From positions 1 to 43,331 of the IMG/VR virus record IMGVR_UViG_3300044530_000359: a stretch of 43,331 bases of DNA; one strand, 5' to 3'. The notes below the pieces were generated by a model. That model did no database searches. It saw nothing but the letters and a program-made list of their open reading frames with translations, and was not told where the DNA came from. Shown one piece after another: positions 26,182-32,310 of the stretch. The stretch comes from a virus. The position numbers were made by a program, and so were the translations under genes. The stretch's first letter is position 1; the number at the start of each line of letters is the position of its first letter.

Positions 26182-26426
26182 GCTTGTTCTCCTCTGGCTC
26201 TAATGTTCCGTGCGATATACCCACCAACATCATCTTGCCGCTTGCTCCATTCGTCAGCCACCTTTGCACACTCCTCACGCTCTGTTGATCGCTCCTCGGC
26301 CAGTAACTTCTTTATTCTGTCGCCATACATCGACACCACAATGCTTGGAAGGCCAATCTCTCTGGCACGGTCGTACAGCTTGATGTCATCCAGCGTTAAG
26401 GTAACAGTTATCTCAGGGTGAATCAT
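26178..26426 (-). CDS. Hypothetical protein (82 aa)
   Basis: This 82-residue protein has a short beta strand near the N-terminus (I-T-V-T-L-T-L-D-D-I), then helices including E-R-S-T-E-R-E-E-C-A-K-V-A-D-E-W, and ends G-G-Y-I-A-R-N-I-R-A-R-G-E-Q-A. The E-R-E-E-C-A phrase is shared with the neighbouring 66-residue gene (E-R-E-A-C-A) and with many small phage proteins. ATGA overlaps at both ends. Function is unknown. Confidence 0.68.
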   Translation of the reverse strand: MIHPEITVTLTLDDIKLYDRAREIGLPSIVVSMYGDRIKKLLAEERSTEREECAKVADEWSKRQDDVGGYIARNIRARGEQA

Positions 26427-26623
26427 GCTTGTCCCCTTACCCGAATCGCTTGGGCGTTTGATTGCAACAGGCTACGCATGATGTGGCTTTCACAAGCCAT
26501 AGCGTTTGCGTCAAGGATGGCGGCGCATGCTTCACGCTCGGCCAGCACAGCTTCATCAATCAATATTTGCACCAAGCCCAACAGGTCTGATGCAAATTTT
26601 TTAGCTGTAATTGGTTTGTTCAT
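26423..26623 (-). CDS. Hypothetical protein with EREACA helix (66 aa)
   Basis: This 66-residue protein is mostly helical, with L-A-E-R-E-A-C-A-A-I-L-D and a C-terminal A-Q-A-I-R-V-R-G-Q-A. The helix E-R-E-x-C-A and the R-x-R-G ending match the neighbouring 82-residue protein, so the two may be diverged duplicates. The ribosome site is GAGGGAGGC directly before the ATG. Coupled by ATGA on both sides. Confidence 0.68.
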   Translation of the reverse strand: MNKPITAKKFASDLLGLVQILIDEAVLAEREACAAILDANAMACESHIMRSLLQSNAQAIRVRGQA

Positions 26624-26895
26624 GCCTCCCTCGCTTTCATCATTGCGTCTGCGATTTTGTAAGCTGTCTTTGCAAGGTCTTCGTAAGAGGTGTTCACACT
26701 TGTTCTCAACATCGCCTTGGCCGCAAAGTAATCCCTTAATGACATGCCTGTCATGTCAGTCCTGTGCGGGTTGGGGAATGCTTGTTCCATTTTTGTGTGC
26801 TCCATGATCTGTCGCTTGCGCCAGCCGCTGGTGTGTTCCCAGCTACCTTGCTTTAAAGATAGCTGTTCAAATGCTTCGTCTTCCGGGTCTTTCAT
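26620..26895 (-). CDS. Conserved small phage protein (SLRDYFAAKAM)
   Basis: This 91-residue protein has M-S-L-R-D-Y-F-A-A-K-A-M followed by a helix pair ending A-Y-K-I-A-D-A-M-M-K-A-R-E-A, a very common but functionally unassigned phage module. The N-terminal half is charged and less conserved. The ribosome site is AAGGAGAAG. The stop overlaps the next start (ATGA). Confidence 0.72.
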   Translation of the reverse strand: MKDPEDEAFEQLSLKQGSWEHTSGWRKRQIMEHTKMEQAFPNPHRTDMTGMSLRDYFAAKAMLRTSVNTSYEDLAKTAYKIADAMMKAREA

Positions 26896-27164
26896 GTGTT
26901 CTTCTCCTTCAAGGCTTGCTCAATGGCTCGGGCGTAATCTTCTTCCCATCCAGCACAACTGTTAAACCCAATTACCTTGCTTGTAATTTCGTTGATCTCC
27001 TCGTCCGTCAGCCCAACCCAAGGACGCTTGGTGCTGTCGTGCGTCATCTTCAGGTATTGATGCACATCCCAATACTGCGCTTCCAACATGATTTGAGCGC
27101 ATATGTTGCGGCGTTCCTCTGCCGTGTAGTCGGCTCGGTTAAGCCAGTCTGATTGGTTTTTCAT
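26892..27164 (-). CDS. Small phage protein with WVGLTDEEI motif (90 aa)
   Basis: The start is ATG 27164 (90 residues), which overlaps the stop of the preceding membrane peptide (ATGA). The frame extends further upstream, but that part lies over the membrane peptide and reads like noise. The protein has a helical N-terminus (Y-T-A-E-E-R-R-N-I-C-A-Q-I), then W-V-G-L-T-D-E-E-I and a C-terminal D-Y-A-R-A-I-E-Q-A-L-K-E-K-N. It is the third LTDEEI paralogue of this operon. Confidence 0.7.
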   Translation of the reverse strand: MKNQSDWLNRADYTAEERRNICAQIMLEAQYWDVHQYLKMTHDSTKRPWVGLTDEEINEITSKVIGFNSCAGWEEDYARAIEQALKEKNT

Positions 27165-27280
27165 CTGTCCCCCCTCTCGTCCATCCAGAACCACAAGTGC
27201 ATCAGCCCAACAAACACAAGGCCGCAGACAATGAACCCAATGCCGCCCAACAGAATCGTTGCAAGAATGGTTTCCATCAT
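27161..27280 (-). CDS. Single-pass membrane peptide (39 aa)
   Basis: This 39-residue peptide is almost entirely one hydrophobic segment (I-L-A-T-I-L-L-G-G-I-G-F-I-V-C-G-L-V-F-V-G-L) ending with W-F-W-M-D-E-R-G-D-R, so the C-terminus is probably in the cytoplasm or at the membrane face. GGGAGGA sits directly upstream, closer to the second of two tandem ATGs. Its first ATG overlaps the upstream stop and its stop overlaps the next ATG. Confidence 0.7.
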   Translation of the reverse strand: MMETILATILLGGIGFIVCGLVFVGLMHLWFWMDERGDR

Positions 27281-27480
27281 TCCTCCCCACATTCGTTTAA
27301 AGCCGTATTGGTCAAGTCCCTGACCAGCGCCAGCACCATCAATGGGTCGGCATCATGTTTGAAGTAGCTACGCACCGTTAGTTGAATGTCGATCAATGCG
27401 CCAACTGCCTTCGACCCGTTTAAAGCATGACGCAGTCTGTCCTGATCTTCCGGGTAGGTGAACTCAAGAACTGCTTTCAT
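27277..27480 (-). CDS. Hypothetical protein (67 aa)
   Basis: This 67-residue protein begins M-K-A-V-L-E-F-T-Y-P-E-D-Q-D-R-L-R-H-A-L-N-G-S-K-A, a phrase common in unassigned phage proteins, and continues as helices. The ribosome site is AAGGA. It overlaps the 55-residue gene upstream and the membrane peptide downstream. Function is unknown. Confidence 0.7.
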   Translation of the reverse strand: MKAVLEFTYPEDQDRLRHALNGSKAVGALIDIQLTVRSYFKHDADPLMVLALVRDLTNTALNECGEE

Positions 27481-27631
27481 TCTTGTTCCTTACAATTGGT
27501 GTCCAACCAAACCTTGCCCACGTTGCCCGGACATCAGTAGCCGCAGAGGGCGTGTATTTAAACGCAGGGTCAAGAATGCTCTTGGGCCTATAAGTCGTGG
27601 CAGGTGGCACGGCCTTCAGTTTTGCTTTCAT
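27464..27631 (-). CDS. Small conserved phage protein (55 aa)
   Basis: The chosen start is ATG 27631, with AAGGAG upstream (55 residues). A longer frame to 27733 lies over the neighbouring zinc-finger gene and is not credible. The protein contains Y-R-P-K-S-I-L-D-P-A-F-K-Y-T-P-S-A-A-T-D-V and W-A-R-F-G-W, a recurrent phage signature of unknown function. Confidence 0.7.
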   Translation of the reverse strand: MKAKLKAVPPATTYRPKSILDPAFKYTPSAATDVRATWARFGWTPIVRNKNESSS

Positions 27632-27843
27632 ACTGTCTCCTTCGGGAACCAATCGGTTCGTTTGCTGCCAATCCAAAAACCTTGTGCGTTTACACACATG
27701 CCCTTGGCTTCCATTTCCTCGTCTGTCATGCACCTACGGTCAACGCCATATTGCCCGGTGCGGTGCTTCTCAAACGCCCTACTACTGTTGAAGTACTTGT
27801 GGCATGCCCCGCACTGATTTCTGTCTCCTCTAAGCGGCTTCAT
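27628..27843 (-). CDS. Phage zinc-finger protein (71 aa)
   Basis: This 71-residue protein has C-G-A-C-H-K-Y-F-N-S-S-R-A-F-E-K-H-R-T-G followed by R-R-C-M-T-D-E-E-M. This is a C-x2-C ... H ... C finger pattern common in small phage DNA- or RNA-binding proteins. The ribosome site is AAAGG. The stop overlaps the next ATG by four bases. Confidence 0.75.
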   Translation of the reverse strand: MKPLRGDRNQCGACHKYFNSSRAFEKHRTGQYGVDRRCMTDEEMEAKGMCVNAQGFWIGSKRTDWFPKETV

Positions 27844-28138
27844 GTGGAACCTTTGTCAGCATTTCCTTGAGCAGGTCATCCTCAATGATTTCGCCAAACG
27901 ATCTGCCTGACGGGAAACGCATGTTGGACGCTTGATTGGCCTTGAGTACATCAATGGCCTTGGTGATGCCATTGTTGTATCCGTTCAGGTACTGCTCACC
28001 AGAGGAAACCCGCATGGTCACAGCCTCCCTCATCAGTTGCGTCATGGGGGTCTTTGTCTGAGCGGAGTACTTCTTGAGCATGGTGTATTCACCCGGTTCA
28101 AGGTACGACAGGAATGGTATTTTTTTAGAAGGGGTCAT
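27830..28138 (-). CDS. Putative ribbon-helix-helix-like DNA-binding protein
   Basis: The start is ATG 28138 (102 residues); a TTG at 28159 is less likely. Residues about 8-45 (F-L-S-Y-L-E-P-G-E-Y-T-M-L-K-K-Y-S-A-Q-T-K-T-P-M-T) follow the strand-helix-helix plan of Arc/MetJ-type repressors, which dimerise to bind DNA. The C-terminal part is helical. It may regulate this operon, but no operator is known. It overlaps its neighbours by 14 bases on each side. Confidence 0.65.
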   Translation of the reverse strand: MTPSKKIPFLSYLEPGEYTMLKKYSAQTKTPMTQLMREAVTMRVSSGEQYLNGYNNGITKAIDVLKANQASNMRFPSGRSFGEIIEDDLLKEMLTKVPHEAA

Positions 28139-28517
28139 GGTCGGCTTTCCAACTTTCAAATTCTTTCAACAGGTCATCAAACAATTCCTTCGCCACCTCG
28201 TTACCGTACAACTCGGAGCGGGACACAATCCCACATCGTTTACACAGTTCTGCGGCAGCGGAATCTTCGGTTTCAAACCCTATGAATTCCTGGAAATTTG
28301 TATCCTTGCACAACATCCCAGCCCTCTGGACTCTGTTGTTGTACTGGGTGGCAGACTCATCATCTTGAATCCGAACCACGGCACATGCGTACCGTGTCCC
28401 GACAAAGTCCCGTAGGAGCTCCTCTGGGATTTCGTCAGGGTGCAGGGACAAGGTCAGGATGTATCCTGTCCTGTCCTGCTTCAAGGCAACCTTACGGGCC
28501 TCAAACTGGAGAGCCAT
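28125..28517 (-). CDS. Conserved phage hypothetical protein (130 aa)
   Basis: This 130-residue protein contains A-L-K-Q-D-R-T-G-Y-I-L-T-L-S-L-H-P-D-E-I-P near the N-terminus, followed by D-F-V-G-T-R-Y and a Cys-bearing helix with S-R-S-E-L. These phrases occur in many phage proteins located near recombination genes, with no assigned function. The beta-rich N-terminus plus helical C-terminus suggest a small accessory replication or recombination protein; this is inferred from context only. Confidence 0.72.
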   Translation of the reverse strand: MALQFEARKVALKQDRTGYILTLSLHPDEIPEELLRDFVGTRYACAVVRIQDDESATQYNNRVQRAGMLCKDTNFQEFIGFETEDSAAAELCKRCGIVSRSELYGNEVAKELFDDLLKEFESWKADHDPF

Positions 28518-28824
28518 GGCTGGTGCTCTTCATGCCAAGCTGGTTTTCCAAATAGGAAATCACAGCCTGATAGCCAACGATCTGATGCTTGAGGTTGTCC
28601 ACCTCCCGGTGGAGCATGATCAGTTCATGCCGAATGATCGGGACACCTCTGTCCTCAATTTCAGGTAGCAAATCAAAACTTTTCTTTAACTTGTAAGTGA
28701 AGTTGTGAATGTCCTGTGGCTTGACATCAACTGCCGCACAAATTTCTGCGGTGGTTGCGTTGGGGTTTGATCTAACAAAGGCCCGGATGCGGCCCTGTGC
28801 TGATAGGGGTCGTGGTGTTTTCAT
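28501..28824 (-). CDS. Winged-helix/HTH protein with C-terminal coiled coil
   Basis: This 107-residue protein has an N-terminal helix-turn-helix-like unit (G-R-I-R-A-F-V-R-S-N-P-N-A-T-T-A-E-I-C-A-A-V-D-V) and a leucine-rich coiled coil (about 65-97). That is the layout of small phage regulators that dimerise through the C-terminal helix. The ribosome site is AGGAG. It overlaps the downstream gene by 17 bases. Confidence 0.7.
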   Translation of the reverse strand: MKTPRPLSAQGRIRAFVRSNPNATTAEICAAVDVKPQDIHNFTYKLKKSFDLLPEIEDRGVPIIRHELIMLHREVDNLKHQIVGYQAVISYLENQLGMKSTSHGSPV

Positions 28825-28833
28825 GGTTGCTCC

Positions 28834-29133
28834 TCAGAAGGGTACGTCATCGGCCATGTCATCAAACCCAGATGACTTGGCCGCAGGTTGGGGCTTGGCC
28901 GCAGACTCAGCAACCTTGCGCTTGATGCCAATACTCAGGTAGGTCTTCCCGGCCTTCGACTGCTTCTTCCAGCCGCTGAGTTTGAAGACATGCAATCCAT
29001 CCACCGTCTGGACATTTGCCATGTCCTTGAGGTTGATTGCAATTTCCCCGTAATAGTCAGGGGACAGTTGGGACATCTTCGATTCAGCGGCCATGAGGCG
29101 ACCAGCATCGGCTTTTTGTTTAAACGGTTCCAT
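28834..29133 (-). CDS. SSB-like protein with acidic C-terminal tip
   Basis: This 99-residue protein has a beta-rich core (G-L-H-V-F-K-L-S-G-W-K-K, then K-T-Y-L-S-I-G-I-K-R-K-V) and ends F-D-D-M-A-D-D-V-P-F. That acidic tail with a terminal phenylalanine is the mark of single-stranded DNA-binding proteins, which recruit replication and repair partners through it. It lies next to the annealing protein and exonuclease. The core is shorter than a canonical SSB OB-fold, so it may be a divergent type. A GTTTAAAC lies at 29118-29125 in its 5' end. The ribosome site is AAGGA. Confidence 0.7.
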   Translation of the reverse strand: MEPFKQKADAGRLMAAESKMSQLSPDYYGEIAINLKDMANVQTVDGLHVFKLSGWKKQSKAGKTYLSIGIKRKVAESAAKPQPAAKSSGFDDMADDVPF

Positions 29134-29797
29134 CAGATTTTTCCTTTTCGTTAAAAGTTGCCTTCACGTTGGTGAAGTGAGCCAAGACCTTCTTGTAAAG
29201 GTCGTTATGTGAGCGTTTGAGGTCATCCAGTTGGCCTTGGTTGGCCTTCCAGTAGGACTTCAATGCGCCCATATCCTTGCAAATATCACAGTACTTGATC
29301 ATCCCGTCAGCAAACAGTTCCTTGTTTGCAAGGTCTGCATCCCCGGTTTCCACGGCCTTTTCGATGGCCTTGGTTACCATGGCCTCAACCTCTGCTGTAT
29401 CGGCCTTTGTGATGACCTCTGCGTCCTGCATCGGGAGATCATCTCCGCTGTAGATGTACAGGCCAAGCCCATGCAGAGCCAGCGCCTTGGTCATGCAACG
29501 CATGATGGCGGTGTTGACCTCAAAGGCATTGGGAGCCGGGATGGGCTGGTTGCGGTGGTTCATCACCGGGAGCATGCAGGTCATTGGCTTTCCAAACATG
29601 GTGACGGTTACCCACACCAAGCCCGTGCCGTTTACATCCATGTACGCTTTGCCATCAAAGGCGTGCACATTGAATGAGGCGGCGGGGTCGGCCTTCAAAG
29701 CCTCTGCCCATGCCCATGCCCATGACAGGTAGGTCAGACCATTCTTCTTCTCAGTATGGTCGTTGACGTTCAGTTTCAGCAGGTCAATTACGTTCAT
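29120..29797 (-). CDS. Single-strand annealing protein, DUF1071/Sak3-like
   Basis: The start is ATG 29797 with AAGGAG upstream (225 residues); the frame extends to 29887, but that part lies over the preceding gene. The N-terminal domain has the W-A-W-A-W-A-E-A-L-K motif and strands ending M-N-H-R-N-Q-P-I-P-A-P-N-A-F-E-V-N-T, typical of DUF1071 annealing proteins related to Sak3. Such proteins anneal complementary single strands during phage recombination. It pairs with the upstream exonuclease, like the lambda Exo/Beta pair, and with the downstream SSB-like protein. Confidence 0.82.
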   Translation of the reverse strand: MNVIDLLKLNVNDHTEKKNGLTYLSWAWAWAEALKADPAASFNVHAFDGKAYMDVNGTGLVWVTVTMFGKPMTCMLPVMNHRNQPIPAPNAFEVNTAIMRCMTKALALHGLGLYIYSGDDLPMQDAEVITKADTAEVEAMVTKAIEKAVETGDADLANKELFADGMIKYCDICKDMGALKSYWKANQGQLDDLKRSHNDLYKKVLAHFTNVKATFNEKEKSDGTV

Positions 29798-30650
29798 TGA
29801 TTTCTCCTTGGTATTGTTCGCACCACTGGGCGACTGAGCAGTAGTTGCCTGTGCATCGCTTGGGTTCGGCGGGTCGTTCTTCGACATATCCTTTTTCCTT
29901 CACAGCCAGTTCATCGGCCTCTTCACGGGTTTCAAATAAACGGATGGCTGTTTTGCGGCCTTCACGTTTCACGGCAAAGACGGGGGTTGATTTCCATCTT
30001 TCTTCATCGGAGCAGAACGGAAGTTCTTCCCCAAAGTCATGGGACACCTTGGCGTTGCGGTGCATCTCAAGGCGTTCCCGGATATAGGTTTCGGTGGTGA
30101 CTGCATCCCACAGGGGGATGTCAACCATGTCAATGGATGCCCGTGGGTATCCCTCTTTAACCTGTCTGCGGTTGAAGTCCCGAATGAAAGCGCAGATCTG
30201 AAGCTTGATGACCTTCTTGCGCTTGACGGTTTCAACGAACCACTTGTAAATGTTCAACTGCTGTTGCCATTCAACCTTTTCCTGCATGAAGGCCCAGGCG
30301 CTGGTGAACTTGTAATCGGTGATGACAACCCCCTCTGGGGTTTCCTCTTGCAGGTCGATGGCCCCGCTGATGGTCACGCCGTCCACATTCACAAATAAAC
30401 GTTCCTCATTGATATGCTTGTCGTTCACTGCGTTTTCCATGTTGATATGGATGCCCTTGCCAATGAACTGCCAGCCCAGGTCAGTCACATCTGTTTCGAT
30501 CACATCATCGTATTGTTCTCGCAACCTTCGCACTCTGGGTGGACTCATCAACTCTGTGACGCTATACTGGGATGCGCCCTTTGAGTATGTATCTTTCGAC
30601 ACCAATGAGACGAGGGGCGCTGGTAAACCGTACTTGTTGGTAATCTTCAT
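29784..30650 (-). CDS. PD-(D/E)XK exonuclease, recombination
   Basis: This 288-residue nuclease has the core G-A-I-D99-L ... I-T-D112-Y-K114-F-T followed by Q-L-N-I-Y-K-W, the active-site pattern of the PD-(D/E)XK superfamily used by phage and RecB/Cas4-like exonucleases. A C-terminal cluster (C266, C271, C277) recalls the iron-sulphur site of Cas4/AddB, but a fourth partner cysteine is not obvious. It should resect DNA ends for the adjacent annealing protein. It is the first gene of the leftward operon, with GGAG six bases from the ATG. Only 20 bases separate it from the divergent RusA gene, so its promoter must lie inside that gene. Confidence 0.83.
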   Translation of the reverse strand: MKITNKYGLPAPLVSLVSKDTYSKGASQYSVTELMSPPRVRRLREQYDDVIETDVTDLGWQFIGKGIHINMENAVNDKHINEERLFVNVDGVTISGAIDLQEETPEGVVITDYKFTSAWAFMQEKVEWQQQLNIYKWFVETVKRKKVIKLQICAFIRDFNRRQVKEGYPRASIDMVDIPLWDAVTTETYIRERLEMHRNAKVSHDFGEELPFCSDEERWKSTPVFAVKREGRKTAIRLFETREEADELAVKEKGYVEERPAEPKRCTGNYCSVAQWCEQYQGEINERN

Positions 30651-30670
30651 TTGCTCTCCAAAGGTTCGTT

Positions 30671-31123
30671 ATGACATTACAACGCAATGATAGCGATAGT
30701 GTTGACAGCTTGCAAGCACTTTCTCAAATTATTTTTGGTGAGCCTGCCAGCAAGGCCAACTCAAGGAGGCTTGTTCACTACGGCGGGATGTCCCGACTGA
30801 TCAAGTCAGCCAAGGCTTTGAGCTATGCGGATGTGTTTAAACAGCAATGCAGGCCATTGGCAAGGCTGATGGAGGGGGATCTGCGTGTGACCATGTGGAT
30901 CTTCTATGCCAGCCGCAGACCAGACCTGGACGAGTCATTGATCTTGGACTTGATGCAGGGCCTTATATATGCCAATGATCGGCAGGTGAAGGAGCGGCAT
31001 ACCTATTGGGGCCTTGACCCCGATAAACCACGCACGGAGATCCTTGTCGAGTGCATCCCGGAGGTAGCTCCAAAAAAAAGCCCCACCGGGCAGGGTAGGG
31101 CTAAATCCAGGAGGAACATCTGA
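30671..31123 (+). CDS. rusA: RusA-like Holliday junction resolvase
   Basis: This 150-residue protein shows the RusA pattern: G-E-P-A-S-K-A-N-S-R-R, then a basic R-L-I-K-S segment, and R-R-P-D-L-D-E-S-L-I-L-D ... Y-A-N-D-R-Q-V with the conserved aspartates that bind metal. RusA dimers resolve four-way junctions, fitting the recombination genes across the divergent promoter. The chosen ATG has AAAGG six bases upstream; a downstream TTG at 30710 is possible. Two further signals are buried in its coding sequence: the leftward promoter at its 5' end and a minus-strand terminator at its 3' end. Confidence 0.88.
   Translation: MTLQRNDSDSVDSLQALSQIIFGEPASKANSRRLVHYGGMSRLIKSAKALSYADVFKQQCRPLARLMEGDLRVTMWIFYASRRPDLDESLILDLMQGLIYANDRQVKERHTYWGLDPDKPRTEILVECIPEVAPKKSPTGQGRAKSRRNI
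30687..30715 (-). promoter_or_regulatory. Candidate leftward sigma70-like promoter
   Basis: On the minus strand, TTGCAA (30715-30710) and TATCAT (30692-30687) are separated by 17 bases. This would start the leftward operon about 30 bases before its first ATG. The element lies inside the 5' coding part of the divergent RusA gene. Its -10 context GCTATCATTG recurs exactly at 40102-40111, ahead of the other leftward operon. Confidence 0.5.
31072..31102 (-). terminator. Minus-strand intrinsic terminator inside rusA 3' end
   Basis: On the minus strand, nine base pairs (31102-31094 with 31087-31079) close a six-base loop and are followed by eight T residues. One pair is U-G and would be a C-A mismatch on the + strand, so the element is built for leftward transcripts. 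It would stop antisense transcription coming through the structured-RNA region before it reaches rusA. Confidence 0.75.
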
Positions 31124-31321
31124 AGGCCCCAGTTTACATCAGACGCAGATACGCATCTGAAGTACCTGTTTTTTATTTGACGTTATTTGACTGAAGCCGT
31201 GCGTTTAAACAAACATAAGAAATTTTATGGCGGACGATTTGGCATCTTACCCACCATTAGTTTAAACAAACACCCGCAGCAGCGGTAACTTGGGGGTTGG
31301 AAGATTGCAAAGTTTTTGGTA
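31124..31321. other. Intergenic; two GTTTAAACAAACA copies, no gene
   Basis: No credible gene. It holds two identical 13-base copies of GTTTAAACAAACA (31203-31215 and 31260-31272), a small hairpin near 31142-31155 and TTGAC-type words near 31178-31192 that might belong to a promoter for the downstream structured RNA. No convincing -10 partner could be fixed. Confidence 0.5.
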
Positions 31322-31870
31322 TGCTTGGGATTCCAAGACGCATGGGGATTGTGGTACGCCGATAACAGTGCCATCCTTGCAAGGCAGTCCCCAGCCGTGT
31401 TGGTGTCATCAGAATGTTGAGTTGCCAGAAGCTTTGTCCGGGCCGGGTGAAGTTAGGCAAGTGTAAAAAAGCAATTGATCATTGCTTGCCGCAATCCGCT
31501 GTGTGCCCCTCCCTTGGATTAGGCCACGACACCAACAACCTACACGCATACAAGCTGGATGCCCGAGGTGACGAATCGTGGCTGTGGATGAGCAAACGAT
31601 ATTGCCGTTCAGCTTGTAGCCGTGTTGGATGGTTCATGTGGTTGCCGACTCTTTTGAGTTCTTGCGCCACCGCTGGTAATTCCTCCCCAACAAAACCCAC
31701 CATGCAACTCAGGTATTGCACAACCTGATTCTGCGTGATACAGTGCGAACATTGTTAGGCGTGGAAGCCGAAGCATGAAAGCCGTTAATGAAATCCCGAC
31801 CCCGAATGGGGTGGCCTGAGTTCACAAGACTTGGGTTCTTCCACCGGGGTTTCCTTAACGGCTTTTTTGT
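31322..31870 (+). ncRNA. Candidate large structured RNA, 5' block with terminator-like end
   Basis: There is no credible ORF, but helices are densely packed. Pairs found: 31324-31328/31333-31337; 31344-31351/31385-31392; 31422-31426/31456-31460 plus 31430-31434/31450-31454; 31469-31475/31481-31487; 31523-31529/31576-31582; 31638-31641/31667-31670 enclosing 31647-31651/31656-31660; 31710-31714/31723-31727. Segment 31551-31557 (CAAGCTG) can pair with 31610-31616, crossing the 31523/31582 helix as a pseudoknot. It ends in an 11-bp stem (31778-31788/31855-31865), then an 8-bp stem (31790-31797/31846-31853) over two hairpins (31799-31812 and 31815-31835), followed by T6. Several helices contain G-U pairs that would be A-C on the minus strand, so the + strand is the transcript. 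Family unassigned; size and phage context recall GOLLD and ROOL RNAs. Confidence 0.6.
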
Positions 31871-31952
31871 TTTCTACGCCCATCAATCGGACTCCATCCG
31901 ATAGTAAGAGGTCAACCTGCCTGCGTGGAAGAATAGGGTACACGGTATGCAT

Positions 31953-32203
31953 CGTGTGATTGATGATGGCGAATGCACAGACTGATGTGCAGTGTGAAAG
32001 GGTAAGTTAAATACTTTGGCGAAGACCCTAATTAATCGGCAGTTCAAATCTGCCCGCACTTGGAGTGCACGCCAATGCTGGAGATCAGTACCAGCCACCA
32101 TCATCAATCACACGGGCTAGGGGGCAGTTCCCGAATAATCCGTGGGGCTGGTCGAATCTGTAAGCCTGGGGGTTAGGAAACTAACATACAGATGCCGTAA
32201 GGC
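31953..32203 (+). ncRNA. Candidate structured RNA, 17-bp stem with T-arm-like hairpin
   Basis: A perfect 17-bp inverted repeat (31953-31969 with 32098-32114) encloses further helices: 31975-31979/31986-31990; 31991-31996/32055-32060 (one G-U) enclosing 31999-32003/32025-32029 and a tRNA T-arm-like hairpin 32038-32042/32050-32054 with loop TTCAAAT; and 32077-32081/32091-32095. Outside it follow 32125-32131/32144-32150 (two G-U pairs), 32156-32161/32188-32193, a hairpin with a GAAA loop (32172-32185) and one with a GTAA loop (32194-32203), both GNRA tetraloops only on the + strand. I could not fold a complete tRNA. It may continue the upstream block or be a separate RNA. No protein-coding frame is credible here. 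Confidence 0.6.
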
Positions 32204-32310
32204 GGTGAAACATTCCCCTCCCTGCTTCATTTTTGAATGGGGTAGGGGGGGTCTTTGGGTGAAATTAAGTAATGACAGGTAACAGGCCCCTCAAGGGGCC
32301 AAGGAACACA

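Noticed and set aside
26892-27290. Longer 132-residue version of the LTDEEI protein
   Set aside because: The added N-terminus overlies a coupled 39-residue membrane peptide and has shadow-like composition.
31414-31728. 104-codon + strand frame inside the structured RNA region
   Set aside because: Its translation is Cys-rich and without protein-like pattern, it has no ribosome site, and the same bases form paired RNA helices.
31981-32030. Hammerhead-ribozyme-like core words (CTGATG ... GAAA)
   Set aside because: The seventh core base is wrong, stem II would have only two pairs and no stem I partner flanks the supposed cleavage site.
31990-32062. A complete tRNA gene around the TTCAAAT T-arm
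   Set aside because: The T-arm and an imperfect acceptor stem can be drawn with the right spacing, but no D-arm with GG and no 5-bp anticodon stem with U33 can be formed.
31124-32270. CRISPR array or omega-RNA (HEARO/IscB type)
   Set aside because: No regularly spaced direct repeats exist, and the nearby HNH protein is an 82-residue stand-alone type without RuvC parts.
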